The translations under genes were made by a program, and so were the position numbers. 64,000 nucleotides of DNA. Source: Ornithinimicrobium cerasi. GTDB lineage: Bacteria > Actinomycetota > Actinomycetes > Actinomycetales > Dermatophilaceae. Shown here in pieces: positions 6,962-14,939 of this stretch (position 1 is the first letter of the stretch; each line of letters starts with the position of its first letter). The notes beneath the pieces are model-generated. The model was not told the DNA's origin, did no database searches, and was given only the letters and a program-made list of their open reading frames with translations. The stretch covers positions 1 to 64,000 of the forward strand of contig NZ_QZMN01000013.1 of assembly GCF_003702705.1 (NCBI RefSeq), read 5' to 3'.

Positions 6962-8440
6962 TCAGCCGACGCCCCGCAGGCGCGAGGAGACGCCGCGGAT
7001 GCTGCGCGCGACGAGGGCGGGGACCTCGCTCGCGCGCAGTCCCCGGCCCAGCGGCGCCATCACACCCCGGATCATGGACGCCTTCCAGGTCGGGTGGGGC
7101 GGGTAGATCGCCGCGAGGGTGTCGGGGCGCAGCGGCTTGCTGAGCACCGAGCGGTGGTGGCTGAGCTCGTCGATCGAGGCGCGTCCCAGGTAGCGACCCA
7201 TGCCGGACTCCCCCACCCCGCCGAACGGGAGGCCGGGCACGGCGAGGTGGATGAGGGGCACGCCGTGGGCCAGGCCGCCCGAGGTGGTCCGTTCCTCGAA
7301 CAGCCGACGCGTGGCCGCGTCGTCGGAGAAGACGTAGAGCGCCAGGGGACGCGGCCGGGCGTTGACGAGGTCCACGGCGGCCCGGGCGTCGGCCACCTCG
7401 ACGACCGGGAGGACGGGGCCGAAGATCTCCTCCGCCATCACCGGGGAGTCGTGGGCGACCCCGGTCAGGACCGTGGGGGCCAGGTAGTGCCCGTCGTCGA
7501 CGTCGTGGCCGCCACCGGTGGTGACGACCCCGCCGGAGGCCCCGACCAGCTCCACCAGGCGGGCATGGTGGTGGTCGTTGACGATCCGCCCCAGGTCGGC
7601 GCTGGCGCTGGGGTCGTCCCCGAAGAAGTCGCCGATCGCGGCGTCCAGCGCGGCGACGAGGCCCTCGCGTGCGTCCGGCGTGACCATCACGTAGTCCGGC
7701 GCCACGCACGACTGCCCCGCGTTGGTGAACTTGCCCCACGCGATGCGGCGGGCGGCGAGGTCCGGGTCGACGGTGCCGTCGACGAAGGTCGGCGACTTGC
7801 CGCCGAGCTCGAGGGTCACGGGCGTGAGGTGCTCGGCGGCGGCGCGCATGACGACGCGACCGACGGCGGAGGACCCCGTGAAGAAGATGTGGTCCCAGCG
7901 CTCCCGCAGCAGGGCCGTCGTCTCGGGGACCCCGCCCGTCACCACCTGCACGGCGTCCGCCGGGAGGTGCCGTCCGACCAGCTCGGCGAGGAGCGCCGCC
8001 ACCGTCGGGGCGTGCTCGCTCGGCTTGACGACGACGGTGTTGCCCGCCGCGAGCGCTCCGGCGAGCGGTGCGAGGACGAGCTGGACGGGGTAGTTCCAGG
8101 GCCCGATGATCAGGACCACGCCCTTGGGCACGAGGTGCACGGCTGCCGACCCGGGGAGGTGGGTGGCCGGCAGCGGGACGCGCCGGGGCGCGGTCCAGCG
8201 GGCGAGGTTGGCCAGCAGGGTGTCGATCTCCTGGACCACGAAGGAGAGCTCGGTGAGGCGCACCTCCAGCGCGGGCTTGCCGACGTCCGCGACGACGGCG
8301 CGGGTCAGCTCGTCCTCGTGCTCGACGACCAGGGCGCGCAGCGCCCGGAGCTGTGCCCGGCGCCACGTGAGGTCACGGGTCACGCCTGCCGTGACCGGGT
8401 GCCTCAGCAGCGCGACGGTCTCGCCATACCCCGCCGTCAC
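6962..8440 (-). CDS. Aldehyde dehydrogenase (class 3-like)
   Basis: A 492-residue NAD(P)-dependent aldehyde dehydrogenase. The catalytic Cys is in NAGQSCVAPDY, the general base Glu in LELGGKSP, and the cofactor loop FTGSSAVG and the PWNYP motif are present. The short form without an N-terminal extension and a C-terminal hydrophobic/basic segment resemble class 3 (coniferyl or fatty aldehyde) enzymes. The GTG start lies two bases after the prfB stop, suggesting co-transcription. Substrate cannot be told from sequence. Its position between prfB and ftsE is unusual compared with the normal prfB-ftsE-ftsX order. Confidence 0.93.
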   Translation of the reverse strand: MTAGYGETVALLRHPVTAGVTRDLTWRRAQLRALRALVVEHEDELTRAVVADVGKPALEVRLTELSFVVQEIDTLLANLARWTAPRRVPLPATHLPGSAAVHLVPKGVVLIIGPWNYPVQLVLAPLAGALAAGNTVVVKPSEHAPTVAALLAELVGRHLPADAVQVVTGGVPETTALLRERWDHIFFTGSSAVGRVVMRAAAEHLTPVTLELGGKSPTFVDGTVDPDLAARRIAWGKFTNAGQSCVAPDYVMVTPDAREGLVAALDAAIGDFFGDDPSASADLGRIVNDHHHARLVELVGASGGVVTTGGGHDVDDGHYLAPTVLTGVAHDSPVMAEEIFGPVLPVVEVADARAAVDLVNARPRPLALYVFSDDAATRRLFEERTTSGGLAHGVPLIHLAVPGLPFGGVGESGMGRYLGRASIDELSHHRSVLSKPLRPDTLAAIYPPHPTWKASMIRGVMAPLGRGLRASEVPALVARSIRGVSSRLRGVG

Positions 8441-8442
8441 GG

Positions 8443-9564
8443 TCAGCCGGCCGCCTTCTCGGCGGAGCGCTTCCAGCGGATGCCCGCCGCGATGAAGTCG
8501 TCGATGTCACCGTCGAGGACGGCCGAGGTCGAGCCCACCTCGTGGCCGGTGCGCAGGTCCTTGACCATCTGGTAGGGGTGCAGCACGTAGGAGCGCATCT
8601 GGTCGCCCCAGCTGGCCTTGACGTCGCCCGCCATCTCCTTGCGGGTGGCGCTCTCCTCGGCCTTCTTGAGCAGCAGCAGGCGGGACTGCAGGACGCGGAG
8701 CGCGGCGGCACGGTTCTGGATCTGGGACTTCTCGTTCTGCATGGACACGACCGTCCCGGTGGGGATGTGCGTCATCCGGACGGCCGAGTCGGTGGTGTTG
8801 ACCGACTGGCCACCAGGTCCGGAGGAACGGAAGACGTCGATCTTCAGGTCGTTCTCGGGGATCTCGATGCTGTCCGTCTGCTCGATCAGGGGGATGACCT
8901 CGACGGCCGCGAAGCTGGTCTGCCGGCGCCCCTGGTTGTCGAACGGGCTGATCCGCACGAGCCTGTGGGTGCCCGCCTCGACCGCGAGGGTGCCGAACGC
9001 GTAGGGCACCTTCACCTCGAAGGTCGCCGACTTCAGCCCGGCCTCCTCCGCGTAGGAGGTGTCCAGGACCGTGGTGGGGTAGCCGTGCCGCTCGGCCCAG
9101 CGCAGGTACATCCGCATGAGCATCTCGGCGAAGTCGGCGGCGTCCACGCCACCGGCGCCGGAGCGGATGGTCACGACGGCCTCGCGCTCGTCGAACTCGC
9201 CGTTGAGCAGGGTGCGGACCTCGAGCAGCTCGACGTCGCGCCGCAGGACGGCCAGCTCCTTCTCCGCCTCGACCAGGACGCCGCGGCCCTCCTCCCCACC
9301 TTCCTCGACACCCAGCTCGACGAGCGCCTCGAGGTCGCCGATGCGGGTCTCCATGCCCGTCACCCGGTCGTGCTCGGCCTTGGCGCGCGACAGGGTCGAG
9401 GTGACCTGCTGGGCCTTGTCCACGTCGTCCCACAGGTCGGGCGCCGAGGCCTGCGCCTCCAGGTCGCTGATCTGGGCCTGGAGGTTGTCCAGGTCGGTCA
9501 CCTCACGCACCGACGACATGGTCGAGCGCAGGTGCTTGATCTCGTTCTCGAAGTCCACGGCCAC
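8443..9564 (-). CDS. prfB: Peptide chain release factor 2
   Basis: A 373-residue class I release factor that reads UAA and UGA. The GGQ tripeptide is in [16 protein letters not shown] and the stop-recognition SPF in [14 protein letters not shown]. The frame is uninterrupted, so there is no programmed +1 frameshift of the kind found in many bacteria; there is also no internal UGA after about codon 25. The GTG start has TAGGCT eight bases upstream (9573-9578), giving a near-leaderless transcript. It is the first gene of a run that continues into the aldehyde dehydrogenase and perhaps ftsEX. Confidence 0.96.
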   Translation of the reverse strand: MAVDFENEIKHLRSTMSSVREVTDLDNLQAQISDLEAQASAPDLWDDVDKAQQVTSTLSRAKAEHDRVTGMETRIGDLEALVELGVEEGGEEGRGVLVEAEKELAVLRRDVELLEVRTLLNGEFDEREAVVTIRSGAGGVDAADFAEMLMRMYLRWAERHGYPTTVLDTSYAEEAGLKSATFEVKVPYAFGTLAVEAGTHRLVRISPFDNQGRRQTSFAAVEVIPLIEQTDSIEIPENDLKIDVFRSSGPGGQSVNTTDSAVRMTHIPTGTVVSMQNEKSQIQNRAAALRVLQSRLLLLKKAEESATRKEMAGDVKASWGDQMRSYVLHPYQMVKDLRTGHEVGSTSAVLDGDIDDFIAAGIRWKRSAEKAAG

Positions 9565-9572
9565 GAGGATCT

Positions 9573-9578
9573 AGCCTA
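9573..9578 (-). promoter_or_regulatory. prfB -10 element
   Basis: TAGGCT on the minus strand, eight bases before the GTG start, with no Shine-Dalgarno sequence. It is divergent from the -10 element at 9638, with one GGTATGCCG word between them (9622-9630). Confidence 0.45.
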
Positions 9579-9637
9579 CGCGACGGCCGCCGGGGAGCCG
9601 CCGTGGCAAACCGGTGGCGTACGGCATACCGCTGCCG

Positions 9638-9643
9638 TAGCGT
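9638..9643 (+). promoter_or_regulatory. -10 element of the DUF664 gene
   Basis: TAGCGT is followed by exactly seven bases and then GTG, the spacing expected for transcription starting at the G of the start codon. Confidence 0.5.
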
Positions 9644-9650
9644 CCCCGCC

Positions 9651-10199
9651 GTGAGCGAGCCGGCAGTCGACGAGCAGGGCCGCCCCGAGCCGCCCCTGGC
9701 GGCGGAGGAGGCGGCCACGCTGCTGGGCTTCCTCGACTACCAGCGGGCCACCCTGGGGTGGAAGACCCGCGGGCTGGCGGAGGACGCGCTCCGCCGGCGG
9801 CTGCACCCCACGGGTATGGCGCTCGCGGGCCTCCTCAAGCACCTCGCCTGGGTGGAGGACCACTGGTTCACGCACACCGCGGGCCGGGCGCCGATGCCCG
9901 AGCCGTGGACGGACGTCGACTGGCACGAGGACGAGGACTGGGAGTGGCACTCGGCGCTCGAGGACGACGCCGTGACGCTGCGCACGACCTGGGAGCGGTC
10001 GGTGGGACGGTCGCGGGAGGTCACCGCGCGCCTGCTGGGCGGACGGTCGGACGGTCTGGGCCAGACCTCCCCAGCCTGGGGCGGGCGGGCGGCGGTCTCC
10101 CTGCGGTGGATCCTCGTGCACATGATCGAGGAGTACGCCCGCCACAACGGGCACGCCGACCTGCTGCGCGAGGCGATCGACGGGGAGACGGGCGAGTAG
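9651..10199 (+). CDS. DinB-fold protein (DUF664 / mycothiol-dependent enzyme family)
   Basis: A 182-residue four-helix-bundle protein. His residues in LKHLAWVEDHWF and in EEYARHNGHADLLREAIDG match the metal-binding triad of the DUF664/DinB family, some members of which are mycothiol-dependent isomerases or transferases. I choose the GTG at 9651 because it follows a -10 element by seven bases; an in-frame ATG 48 bases upstream would lie in front of that promoter. Substrate is unknown. It stands alone, convergent with the next gene. Confidence 0.85.
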   Translation: MSEPAVDEQGRPEPPLAAEEAATLLGFLDYQRATLGWKTRGLAEDALRRRLHPTGMALAGLLKHLAWVEDHWFTHTAGRAPMPEPWTDVDWHEDEDWEWHSALEDDAVTLRTTWERSVGRSREVTARLLGGRSDGLGQTSPAWGGRAAVSLRWILVHMIEEYARHNGHADLLREAIDGETGE

Positions 10200-10222
10200 C
10201 CGCGACCTGACGGCGAGCCTTC

Positions 10223-11731
10223 TCAGACGGACGCGAGCCGCACCTGCGGCAGGTGCTCCTGGAGGTACTGCAGCGCCTGGACGGCGCGCCAGCCCTGGGT
10301 GTGGCGCCGCATGAGCTCGTAGGCACCGGCGAGGTCCTGGCCGAGGGTCACGAGGAGGTCCTCGACATAGCCGTCCTTGCGGTGCTGGCCCAGCCCGATG
10401 TTGGCCATCAGCCCGTTGCACAGGCACTTGCGCCCGACGGTCTCCTCGGGCGCCCCACCCTTCTTGAGGTACATGTGGATCGGCTCGGCCGCGCAGCGGT
10501 AGCCGACCTCGCCGTCCTCGCGCTCGTAGGGCTGACGCAGGTAGGACAGGTCGCAGAGGCGCGGGCGGGCGTCATACACCTCGACCTCACTCGCCGTGCC
10601 CTGCAGGCTGGCCACCTTGAACGGGAAACCGGTCGGGCTCGCCCGGGGGTCGTTGCGCACCTCCAGCTCACCGGACCGCAGGTCTTCGAGGAGCTTCCCG
10701 CGGGCCTCCTGCGAGAGGCCGGAGTCCAGCGACAGCGCGAAGAGAGTGCCGACCTGCACGCCCACGGCACCGGCGCGCAGCGCCTCGGCCACCTGCTCCG
10801 GGGTGCCGTAGGCGCCGGCCATCCAGAACGGCAGACCGATCGCCGCCATCTTGGCGAGGTCAGCCTCGTCCCGCGCCCCGTAGACCGGCTCGCCGCCCTC
10901 GTCGAGCTGGAGCTTGCCGCGCGGGGGTGCCGAGTGGCCGCCCGCCGGCGGGCGCTCGACGACGAAGCCGTCGGGGCGGATGTCGGGGTCGCGGTGCAGG
11001 TAGGTCGCGAGCTGGTCGACGGAGATGATCGCGAGGAAGTCCGGCTTGAGCAGCGGCGGCAGCTCGGCGCCGAGCAGGTCGACGGGGTCGACGCTGATGG
11101 TCCGACGCAGCCGGCCGCCAGCCACGTCCGCAGTGATCGAACCCCTCTGCCCGGCCGCGAGGGAGCGCAGCAGCTGCGGGATCTCACGCGGGATGCCGGC
11201 ACCCATGAGGACGTAGTCCACACCGGCGAGCATCGCCCCGAGCAGCGCGTCCGGGGTGCCCATCTGCACCTTCTCCAGGCAGTTGATGCCGACGACGGCC
11301 TGGGGGCCGAGCCCCTCCTTGGCGAGCCAGACCTCGGCGAAGTTGCCCAGCACGGCCAGCTCCTTGCCGGCACGCGCCGTGTCGAGGGTGAGCTTGGGGA
11401 TGGGCTTGTATGGTGCGTCGCTCGGCTTCCCGCCCTCCACGAAGTACTTCTCGAGGACGCGGGCCGCCATCGTCGGGCTCGGGAACGAGGCGAGGGCGCG
11501 GCGGTAGTGACCGCCTGGGTCTCCGTCCTGGAGCGTGCGCGCGAGCACGGCGTCCATCGCGGTTCCCGAGACCACTCCGAGGTGGCCGGCGGCGGCTACC
11601 TCGCGGGCCAGACGCCACCCGGAGACCGCCACGCCCATGCCGCCCTGGATCACCACGGGCCGGCGGGGTTCGGGGCGGGCGGGGTGCGCGTCGTGGGGAG
11701 GAGCGATGGACTCGGCGGAGACAGCGGCCAT
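10223..11731 (-). CDS. Nitronate monooxygenase-like FMN TIM-barrel protein (PfaD-like)
   Basis: About 502 residues. The N-terminal PVVIQGGMGVAVSGW and the later MAGAYGTPEQVAEALRAGAVGVQVGTLF are typical of the nitronate monooxygenase / enoyl reductase-like FMN barrel. The length and a C-terminal region with CDLSYLRQPY, RCAAEPIHMY and GRKCLCNGLM (a Cys cluster) exceed ordinary nitronate monooxygenases and recall the PfaD-type enoyl reductases. The ATG at 11731 has GAAGG about 12 bases upstream; a GTG at 11743 is the alternative. The upstream region carries a tight array of inverted repeats, so the gene is probably under control of a dimeric repressor. Reaction in vivo is not assignable. Confidence 0.85.
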   Translation of the reverse strand: MAAVSAESIAPPHDAHPARPEPRRPVVIQGGMGVAVSGWRLAREVAAAGHLGVVSGTAMDAVLARTLQDGDPGGHYRRALASFPSPTMAARVLEKYFVEGGKPSDAPYKPIPKLTLDTARAGKELAVLGNFAEVWLAKEGLGPQAVVGINCLEKVQMGTPDALLGAMLAGVDYVLMGAGIPREIPQLLRSLAAGQRGSITADVAGGRLRRTISVDPVDLLGAELPPLLKPDFLAIISVDQLATYLHRDPDIRPDGFVVERPPAGGHSAPPRGKLQLDEGGEPVYGARDEADLAKMAAIGLPFWMAGAYGTPEQVAEALRAGAVGVQVGTLFALSLDSGLSQEARGKLLEDLRSGELEVRNDPRASPTGFPFKVASLQGTASEVEVYDARPRLCDLSYLRQPYEREDGEVGYRCAAEPIHMYLKKGGAPEETVGRKCLCNGLMANIGLGQHRKDGYVEDLLVTLGQDLAGAYELMRRHTQGWRAVQALQYLQEHLPQVRLASV

Positions 11732-11760
11732 ACGGGGTGGCACCTTCGGGTTCGGGGACG

Positions 11761-11807
11761 ACCTACGCAGACGTAGGTTTCGGTCGCGTAACCTACGGTA
11801 GCGTAAC
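11761..11807 (-). promoter_or_regulatory. Operator-like inverted repeats before the FMN-barrel gene
   Basis: CCTACG (11762-11767) pairs with CGTAGG (11772-11777). A second palindrome, CTAC-G-GTAG (11793-11801), is flanked by two direct copies of GCGTAAC (11786-11792 and 11801-11807). The cluster is AT-rich compared with its surroundings and lies about 30-75 bases before the gene. The arrangement suits a TetR-type dimer pair; the regulator itself is not adjacent. Confidence 0.5.
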
Positions 11808-11882
11808 TACCTCCCCCTGTCGCCCCGGGCGACCCCCGTTGCCCACCCCGGCATCCCTGGGCGCCGGCCAGCCCCCCGCGCG

Positions 11883-11888
11883 TACACT
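11883..11888 (+). promoter_or_regulatory. -10 element of the phosphatase gene
   Basis: TACACT lies 39 bases before the ATG at 11928, which is itself preceded by GGGAGG, an ordinary leadered arrangement. No convincing -35 hexamer is seen. Confidence 0.4.
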
Positions 11889-11927
11889 TGGCGTTAACCT
11901 GTTGTTCACCTCGCGGGAGGCACGCTG

Positions 11928-12692
11928 ATGCGGACCGGAAGCCCTCTGTACGAGCACACCATCGCGCGCGTGACCACTGACCTCATCGATCGATTCAGCG
12001 CAGGTTTCGTCGCCGAGGAGGTGCGCTCGGTCGTCGCGGCGGGACGTCGTCAGCTCGAGGACGGGGGCCGGCACCCGGAGTTCATCCCCGCCCTGCTCGA
12101 GCACTGGGCCCGGGACGAGCTGCTCGCCCGCGCCCGGTCGGAGGGCCGCCCCCTGACTCCGCTGCCCAAGATCCTCTTCGTCTGCGAGCACGGCGAGGGG
12201 CGTGCCCAGGTCGCCGGCGCTCTGGCCGAGCACCTCTCCGGGGGTGCCGTCGTGGTGCGCGCCGCCGGCATCCGCCCCACGGGCCGGCTCAGCACGCACG
12301 CGGTGCTGGTGCTCTCCGAGCGCGGGGTGGAGCTGCGCAACCCGCTGCCCTCGACCATCCACGCCGACGCCCTCGACGCCGCCGACGTCATCGTCTGCAT
12401 CGGGTGCAGCCGCTCGGACACCGACCTGGTCGGGAGGCGGGCGGTGCACTGGGACGTCGAGGACCCCCACGGTCAGGACCTCGACACCGCCCGACGGGTC
12501 GCCGACGACCTCGAGGCCCGGGTGCGGGCGCTCCTGGCCGAGCTCGAGGTCCCGGTCGTCGACCGGCAGCAGGTGGGATCCTCCGCCTGGGGCTCGGTCC
12601 TGGTCGGCCACGAGGAGCCCTTCAGCGCGCGACCCGGGTCCTCAAGCGCCGCGGCGGACCAACCCTCGGCGTCACCCGGGTTCCCGGCGTAG
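11928..12692 (+). CDS. Low-molecular-weight phosphatase / arsenate reductase-like protein
   Basis: A 254-residue protein. Residues about 1-75 form a helical domain (THIARVTTDLIDRFS-type) seen at the N-terminus of actinobacterial ArsC-like proteins. The LMW phosphatase fold follows: FVCEHGEGRAQ gives the C-x5-R active-site loop and VEDPHGQ supplies the Asp-Pro general acid. The usual asparagine of the C-x-H-N-A-G-R-S loop is replaced by Gly-Glu, so substrate preference may differ from arsenate. The C-terminal 50 residues are low-complexity. Ribosome binding site is GGGAGG. The 3' end overlaps the convergent HAD gene by 21 bases. Confidence 0.82.
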   Translation: MRTGSPLYEHTIARVTTDLIDRFSAGFVAEEVRSVVAAGRRQLEDGGRHPEFIPALLEHWARDELLARARSEGRPLTPLPKILFVCEHGEGRAQVAGALAEHLSGGAVVVRAAGIRPTGRLSTHAVLVLSERGVELRNPLPSTIHADALDAADVIVCIGCSRSDTDLVGRRAVHWDVEDPHGQDLDTARRVADDLEARVRALLAELEVPVVDRQQVGSSAWGSVLVGHEEPFSARPGSSSAAADQPSASPGFPA

Positions 12693-13358
12693 CCGGACGC
12701 GGATGCCGTCCCCGTCCCGGAGGAAGAGGACGGACGAGAGGTCCGGCACCACGAGGTCGGCGAGTGGCTCCAGCGCCCCCGCCGCGCTGGTCGTCGTGAC
12801 GGCCAGCGTCGTCGCTCCCGCCGCCCGGCCCGCCTCCAGGCCGGCCGGCGCGTCCTCGACCACGAGGCAGCGGGTCGGGTCGACCCCGAGCTTCCGGGCG
12901 GCGATCAGGTAGGGCTGAGGGTCCGGCTTGCCCCGGGTGATGTCGTCCGCCGTGACGAAGGCCGCCGGCGGCTCGAGCTGCGCGGCACCCAGCCTCAGGA
13001 CGGCCAGCTCACGCCCCGCGGAGGTCACGATCGCGGCGCGGTCTCCCACGGCTGCCAGCGCCGCCGCGGCGCCCGGCAGAGCGACGACGCCCTCCGCGTC
13101 CCGGAGCTCGCGCCGGTCGATGTCGGCCGTCGCCTGGGCGACGTCCACCCCTGGGTCCACGACCGCCTCGACGATGCCGCGGCTCGGCACCCCGTGAAAG
13201 CCTCCCAGCCGGTCGGGGGGAACACCGTGGTGCGCCGCCCACGCGTGCCAGGAGCGCTCCACCGCCGCCGTGGAGTCGGTCAGGGTGCCGTCGTTGTCGA
13301 AGAGGACGGCGTCGAAGGTCGCCAGAGTGACGTCGCGCATCGGCCCAGTCTCGCTCAC
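12672..13358 (-). CDS. HAD-family phosphatase (sugar phosphatase-like)
   Basis: About 228 residues. Motif I is FDNDGTLTDS with the nucleophilic Asp, motif II is the IVTSAGRE segment, motif III Lys is in TRGKPDPQPYL and motif IV is LVVEDAPAGLEAG. The helical cap and GVPSRGIVEAV loop recall sugar-phosphate phosphatases of the beta-phosphoglucomutase subclass, with an early cap. The GTG at 13358 overlaps the stop of the upstream TadG-like gene by four bases, so I prefer it; an ATG at 13340 (MRDVTL) is equally plausible. The coupling suggests it is the last gene of the tad operon, although no functional link is obvious. Confidence 0.85.
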   Translation of the reverse strand: MSETGPMRDVTLATFDAVLFDNDGTLTDSTAAVERSWHAWAAHHGVPPDRLGGFHGVPSRGIVEAVVDPGVDVAQATADIDRRELRDAEGVVALPGAAAALAAVGDRAAIVTSAGRELAVLRLGAAQLEPPAAFVTADDITRGKPDPQPYLIAARKLGVDPTRCLVVEDAPAGLEAGRAAGATTLAVTTTSAAGALEPLADLVVPDLSSVLFLRDGDGIRVRLRREPG

Positions 13359-13822
13359 GGGCCGGCCAGGTCGCTGCGCGCCGTCGACGTGACCGTGATC
13401 GTCACGCCGCCCCCGAAGGGCTCGAGGACCGGGCTGACCACGGGGATCCGGGCGATGCCCGTGACCACCACCACCGCGCTCCTGCCGTCCGGGGTCCCCG
13501 TCCCGGGGGCGACGCTCCATCCGGCGACCCGTGCGGGGAGGTCCCGAGCCGCGAGGTGGGCCGTGGCCGCCTGGACCACGGTCTCGTCCGAGAGCGGTAT
13601 CCCCTCCCCCAGCCCCTCGGCATACACCCGGTCCCGTGCGAGGGCGTCGCTCGCGTCGAGCGCAGCTGCGTCCGCCGCGTCCAGGAGGTGGATGCGGCCG
13701 AGCTGCACCGAGGTGACCCCTACGACGCCGAAGATCACCGTGAGGGCAACCGCGACGAGCCCGACGAGGAGGATGCTGATCTGACCGCCGTCCTCGTCCT
13801 GGGTCGGGGTACCGGTCCTCAC
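13355..13822 (-). CDS. TadG-like protein (tad operon)
   Basis: 155 residues. The N-terminal DEDGGQISILLVGLVAVALTVIFGVVGVTSV is a single membrane anchor of the TadG/Rv3660c-neighbourhood type, followed by HLLDAADAAALDASDALA, the helix typical of these pseudopilin-like proteins, and a beta-rich exported tail. The GTG start overlaps the stop of the preceding TadE-like gene by four bases (13819-13822). It probably helps assemble or anchor the pilus. The short length, without the large VWA region of Gram-negative TadG, is normal in actinobacteria. Confidence 0.8.
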   Translation of the reverse strand: MRTGTPTQDEDGGQISILLVGLVAVALTVIFGVVGVTSVQLGRIHLLDAADAAALDASDALARDRVYAEGLGEGIPLSDETVVQAATAHLAARDLPARVAGWSVAPGTGTPDGRSAVVVVTGIARIPVVSPVLEPFGGGVTITVTSTARSDLAGP

Positions 13823-14301
13823 CCCGCCTCCCGGAACTCGTCCACCGGCTCGGTATGGCGCGCCGTCAGCATGATCGAGGTCGGCACCGCGCCCTCCATG
13901 AAGTCGGGCACGAGGGGCAGGGGGACGCTCACGGCGGCGTCGACGACGACGCGTCCGCCAGGGGACAGGCACGGCCCCTCGCACCCGGTCGTGACCGACC
14001 CTTCCCCGTCCTCGAACCCGTGGGCCGAGTACACCAGCCCCGCGGCTGCGAGCGCCCGGCCGGGCGCCGCGTCGACGGAGTCCGCGGTGGCGAACGCCCG
14101 ACCAGCCTCGCGGGCCGCGGCCGACGCCGCGTAGGCGCCCGCCTGGACTCTGCCGAGCGTGCCGACCAGGTAGAAGAGCGGAACGACGAGGAGGACGAGC
14201 AGGAAGGCCACCTCGACCGTCATCGATCCACGGTCCCCGTTCAGCCCGCACCGCGCGGCCCCCTGTGCTGGGCGGTCGCGGGAGGGGGCGGCGCCGGTCA
14301 C
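13819..14301 (-). CDS. TadE-like pseudopilin (second)
   Basis: 160 residues. After a 28-residue leader comes GSMTVEVAFLLVLLVVPLFYLV, the TadE/prepilin-like motif (Gly before the hydrophobic helix, Glu at +5), then an exported domain containing a possible disulfide (CEGPC). It starts at GTG 14301, overlapping the upstream stop by four bases. Minor pseudopilins of this type prime Flp pilus assembly and are processed by a prepilin peptidase, which is not encoded in this window. One GGTATGGCG word lies within the C-terminal codons (13852). Confidence 0.83.
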   Translation of the reverse strand: MTGAAPSRDRPAQGAARCGLNGDRGSMTVEVAFLLVLLVVPLFYLVGTLGRVQAGAYAASAAAREAGRAFATADSVDAAPGRALAAAGLVYSAHGFEDGEGSVTTGCEGPCLSPGGRVVVDAAVSVPLPLVPDFMEGAVPTSIMLTARHTEPVDEFREAG

Positions 14302-14702
14302 TGGTCCTCCGCGTACGCCTGCCCGGTGACCGTCATCGACCCGGCCGGGCCGAAGGGGCCGAAGACCGGCATCGCCAGACGTGCGGTGACCTGGACCACC
14401 TCGACACCTCCCACCACCGCCCGCGTGGCTGTCACCGTGCCCCCACCACTGCCAGGCACGCTTCCCGCCATCAGCGCCCGCGCACGCTGGGCCCCGTCCT
14501 GAGGGCCGAGGTCCGCCCGCGCGCCGTGCCTGGCACCCTCGATGACGTGGGCGGTGGCAGTGTTGCGGAGGTGCAGCGCGAAGGCCAGCTGCACGGCTGC
14601 CAGCACGAGGATGCTGACAAGACCGGCGATCATCGCGAACTCGGAGACGGCCGACCCGCGCTCTGTGTGAGCGCGAAGGGCTGTGGCCGTCCTCGTCCTC
14701 AC
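14298..14702 (-). CDS. TadE-like pseudopilin (first)
   Basis: 134 residues. TERGSAVSEFAMIAGLVSILVLAAVQLAFAL is a clear class-III-prepilin-like segment with Glu after a small residue and a hydrophobic helix. NTATAHVIEGARHGARA follows, the usual amphipathic helix of TadE proteins. The GTG start (14702) overlaps the stop of the DUF4244/Flp gene by four bases. Expected to be a minor pilin cleaved before the Ala-Val segment. Relation to the second TadE-like protein is only in the N-terminal motif, so they are not a recent duplication. Confidence 0.85.
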   Translation of the reverse strand: MRTRTATALRAHTERGSAVSEFAMIAGLVSILVLAAVQLAFALHLRNTATAHVIEGARHGARADLGPQDGAQRARALMAGSVPGSGGGTVTATRAVVGGVEVVQVTARLAMPVFGPFGPAGSMTVTGQAYAEDQ

Positions 14703-14902
14703 CCGCCCACGCTGCTGACCGCATCGGTGAACATGCCGGTGAGCAGCGGCTCGGCGACGAGCCACAGTGCGGCGACCAGACCCGCGGTCATGATGGTGAT
14801 GAGCACCCAGCCCGGGACGTCGCCGCGCTCGGGCTGCGCCGACCAGGCGCGGAGCCTGTTGTTCAGAGGCGAGACGACAGTGCGGGTGAGACGACGGTTC
14901 AT
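14699..14902 (-). CDS. Small Flp-like membrane peptide (DUF4244 type)
   Basis: 67 residues: a basic N-terminal half, the RGDVPGWVLITIMTAGLVAALW core and one hydrophobic helix, ending GMFTDAVSSVGG. The D-V-P-G-W-V-L phrase is characteristic of the DUF4244 proteins found in actinobacterial tad loci, in the place of the major Flp pilin. The ATG is preceded by GGAGG with four-base spacing, the strongest ribosome binding site in the operon, as expected for an abundant structural subunit. It follows tadC by 37 bases, the only real gap in the operon. Confidence 0.85.
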   Translation of the reverse strand: MNRRLTRTVVSPLNNRLRAWSAQPERGDVPGWVLITIMTAGLVAALWLVAEPLLTGMFTDAVSSVGG

Positions 14903-14939
14903 GCTTCCTCCAGGTGGTGGTGTGATGTGTCGGTCAAGG

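Noticed and set aside
9500-9564. Programmed frameshift in prfB
   Set aside because: The frame is continuous through the region where the frameshift occurs in other bacteria, with no internal TGA.
10253-11776. Plus-strand frame of about 500 codons opposite the nitronate monooxygenase-like gene
   Set aside because: Shadow frame; the minus-strand protein has clear FMN-barrel motifs.
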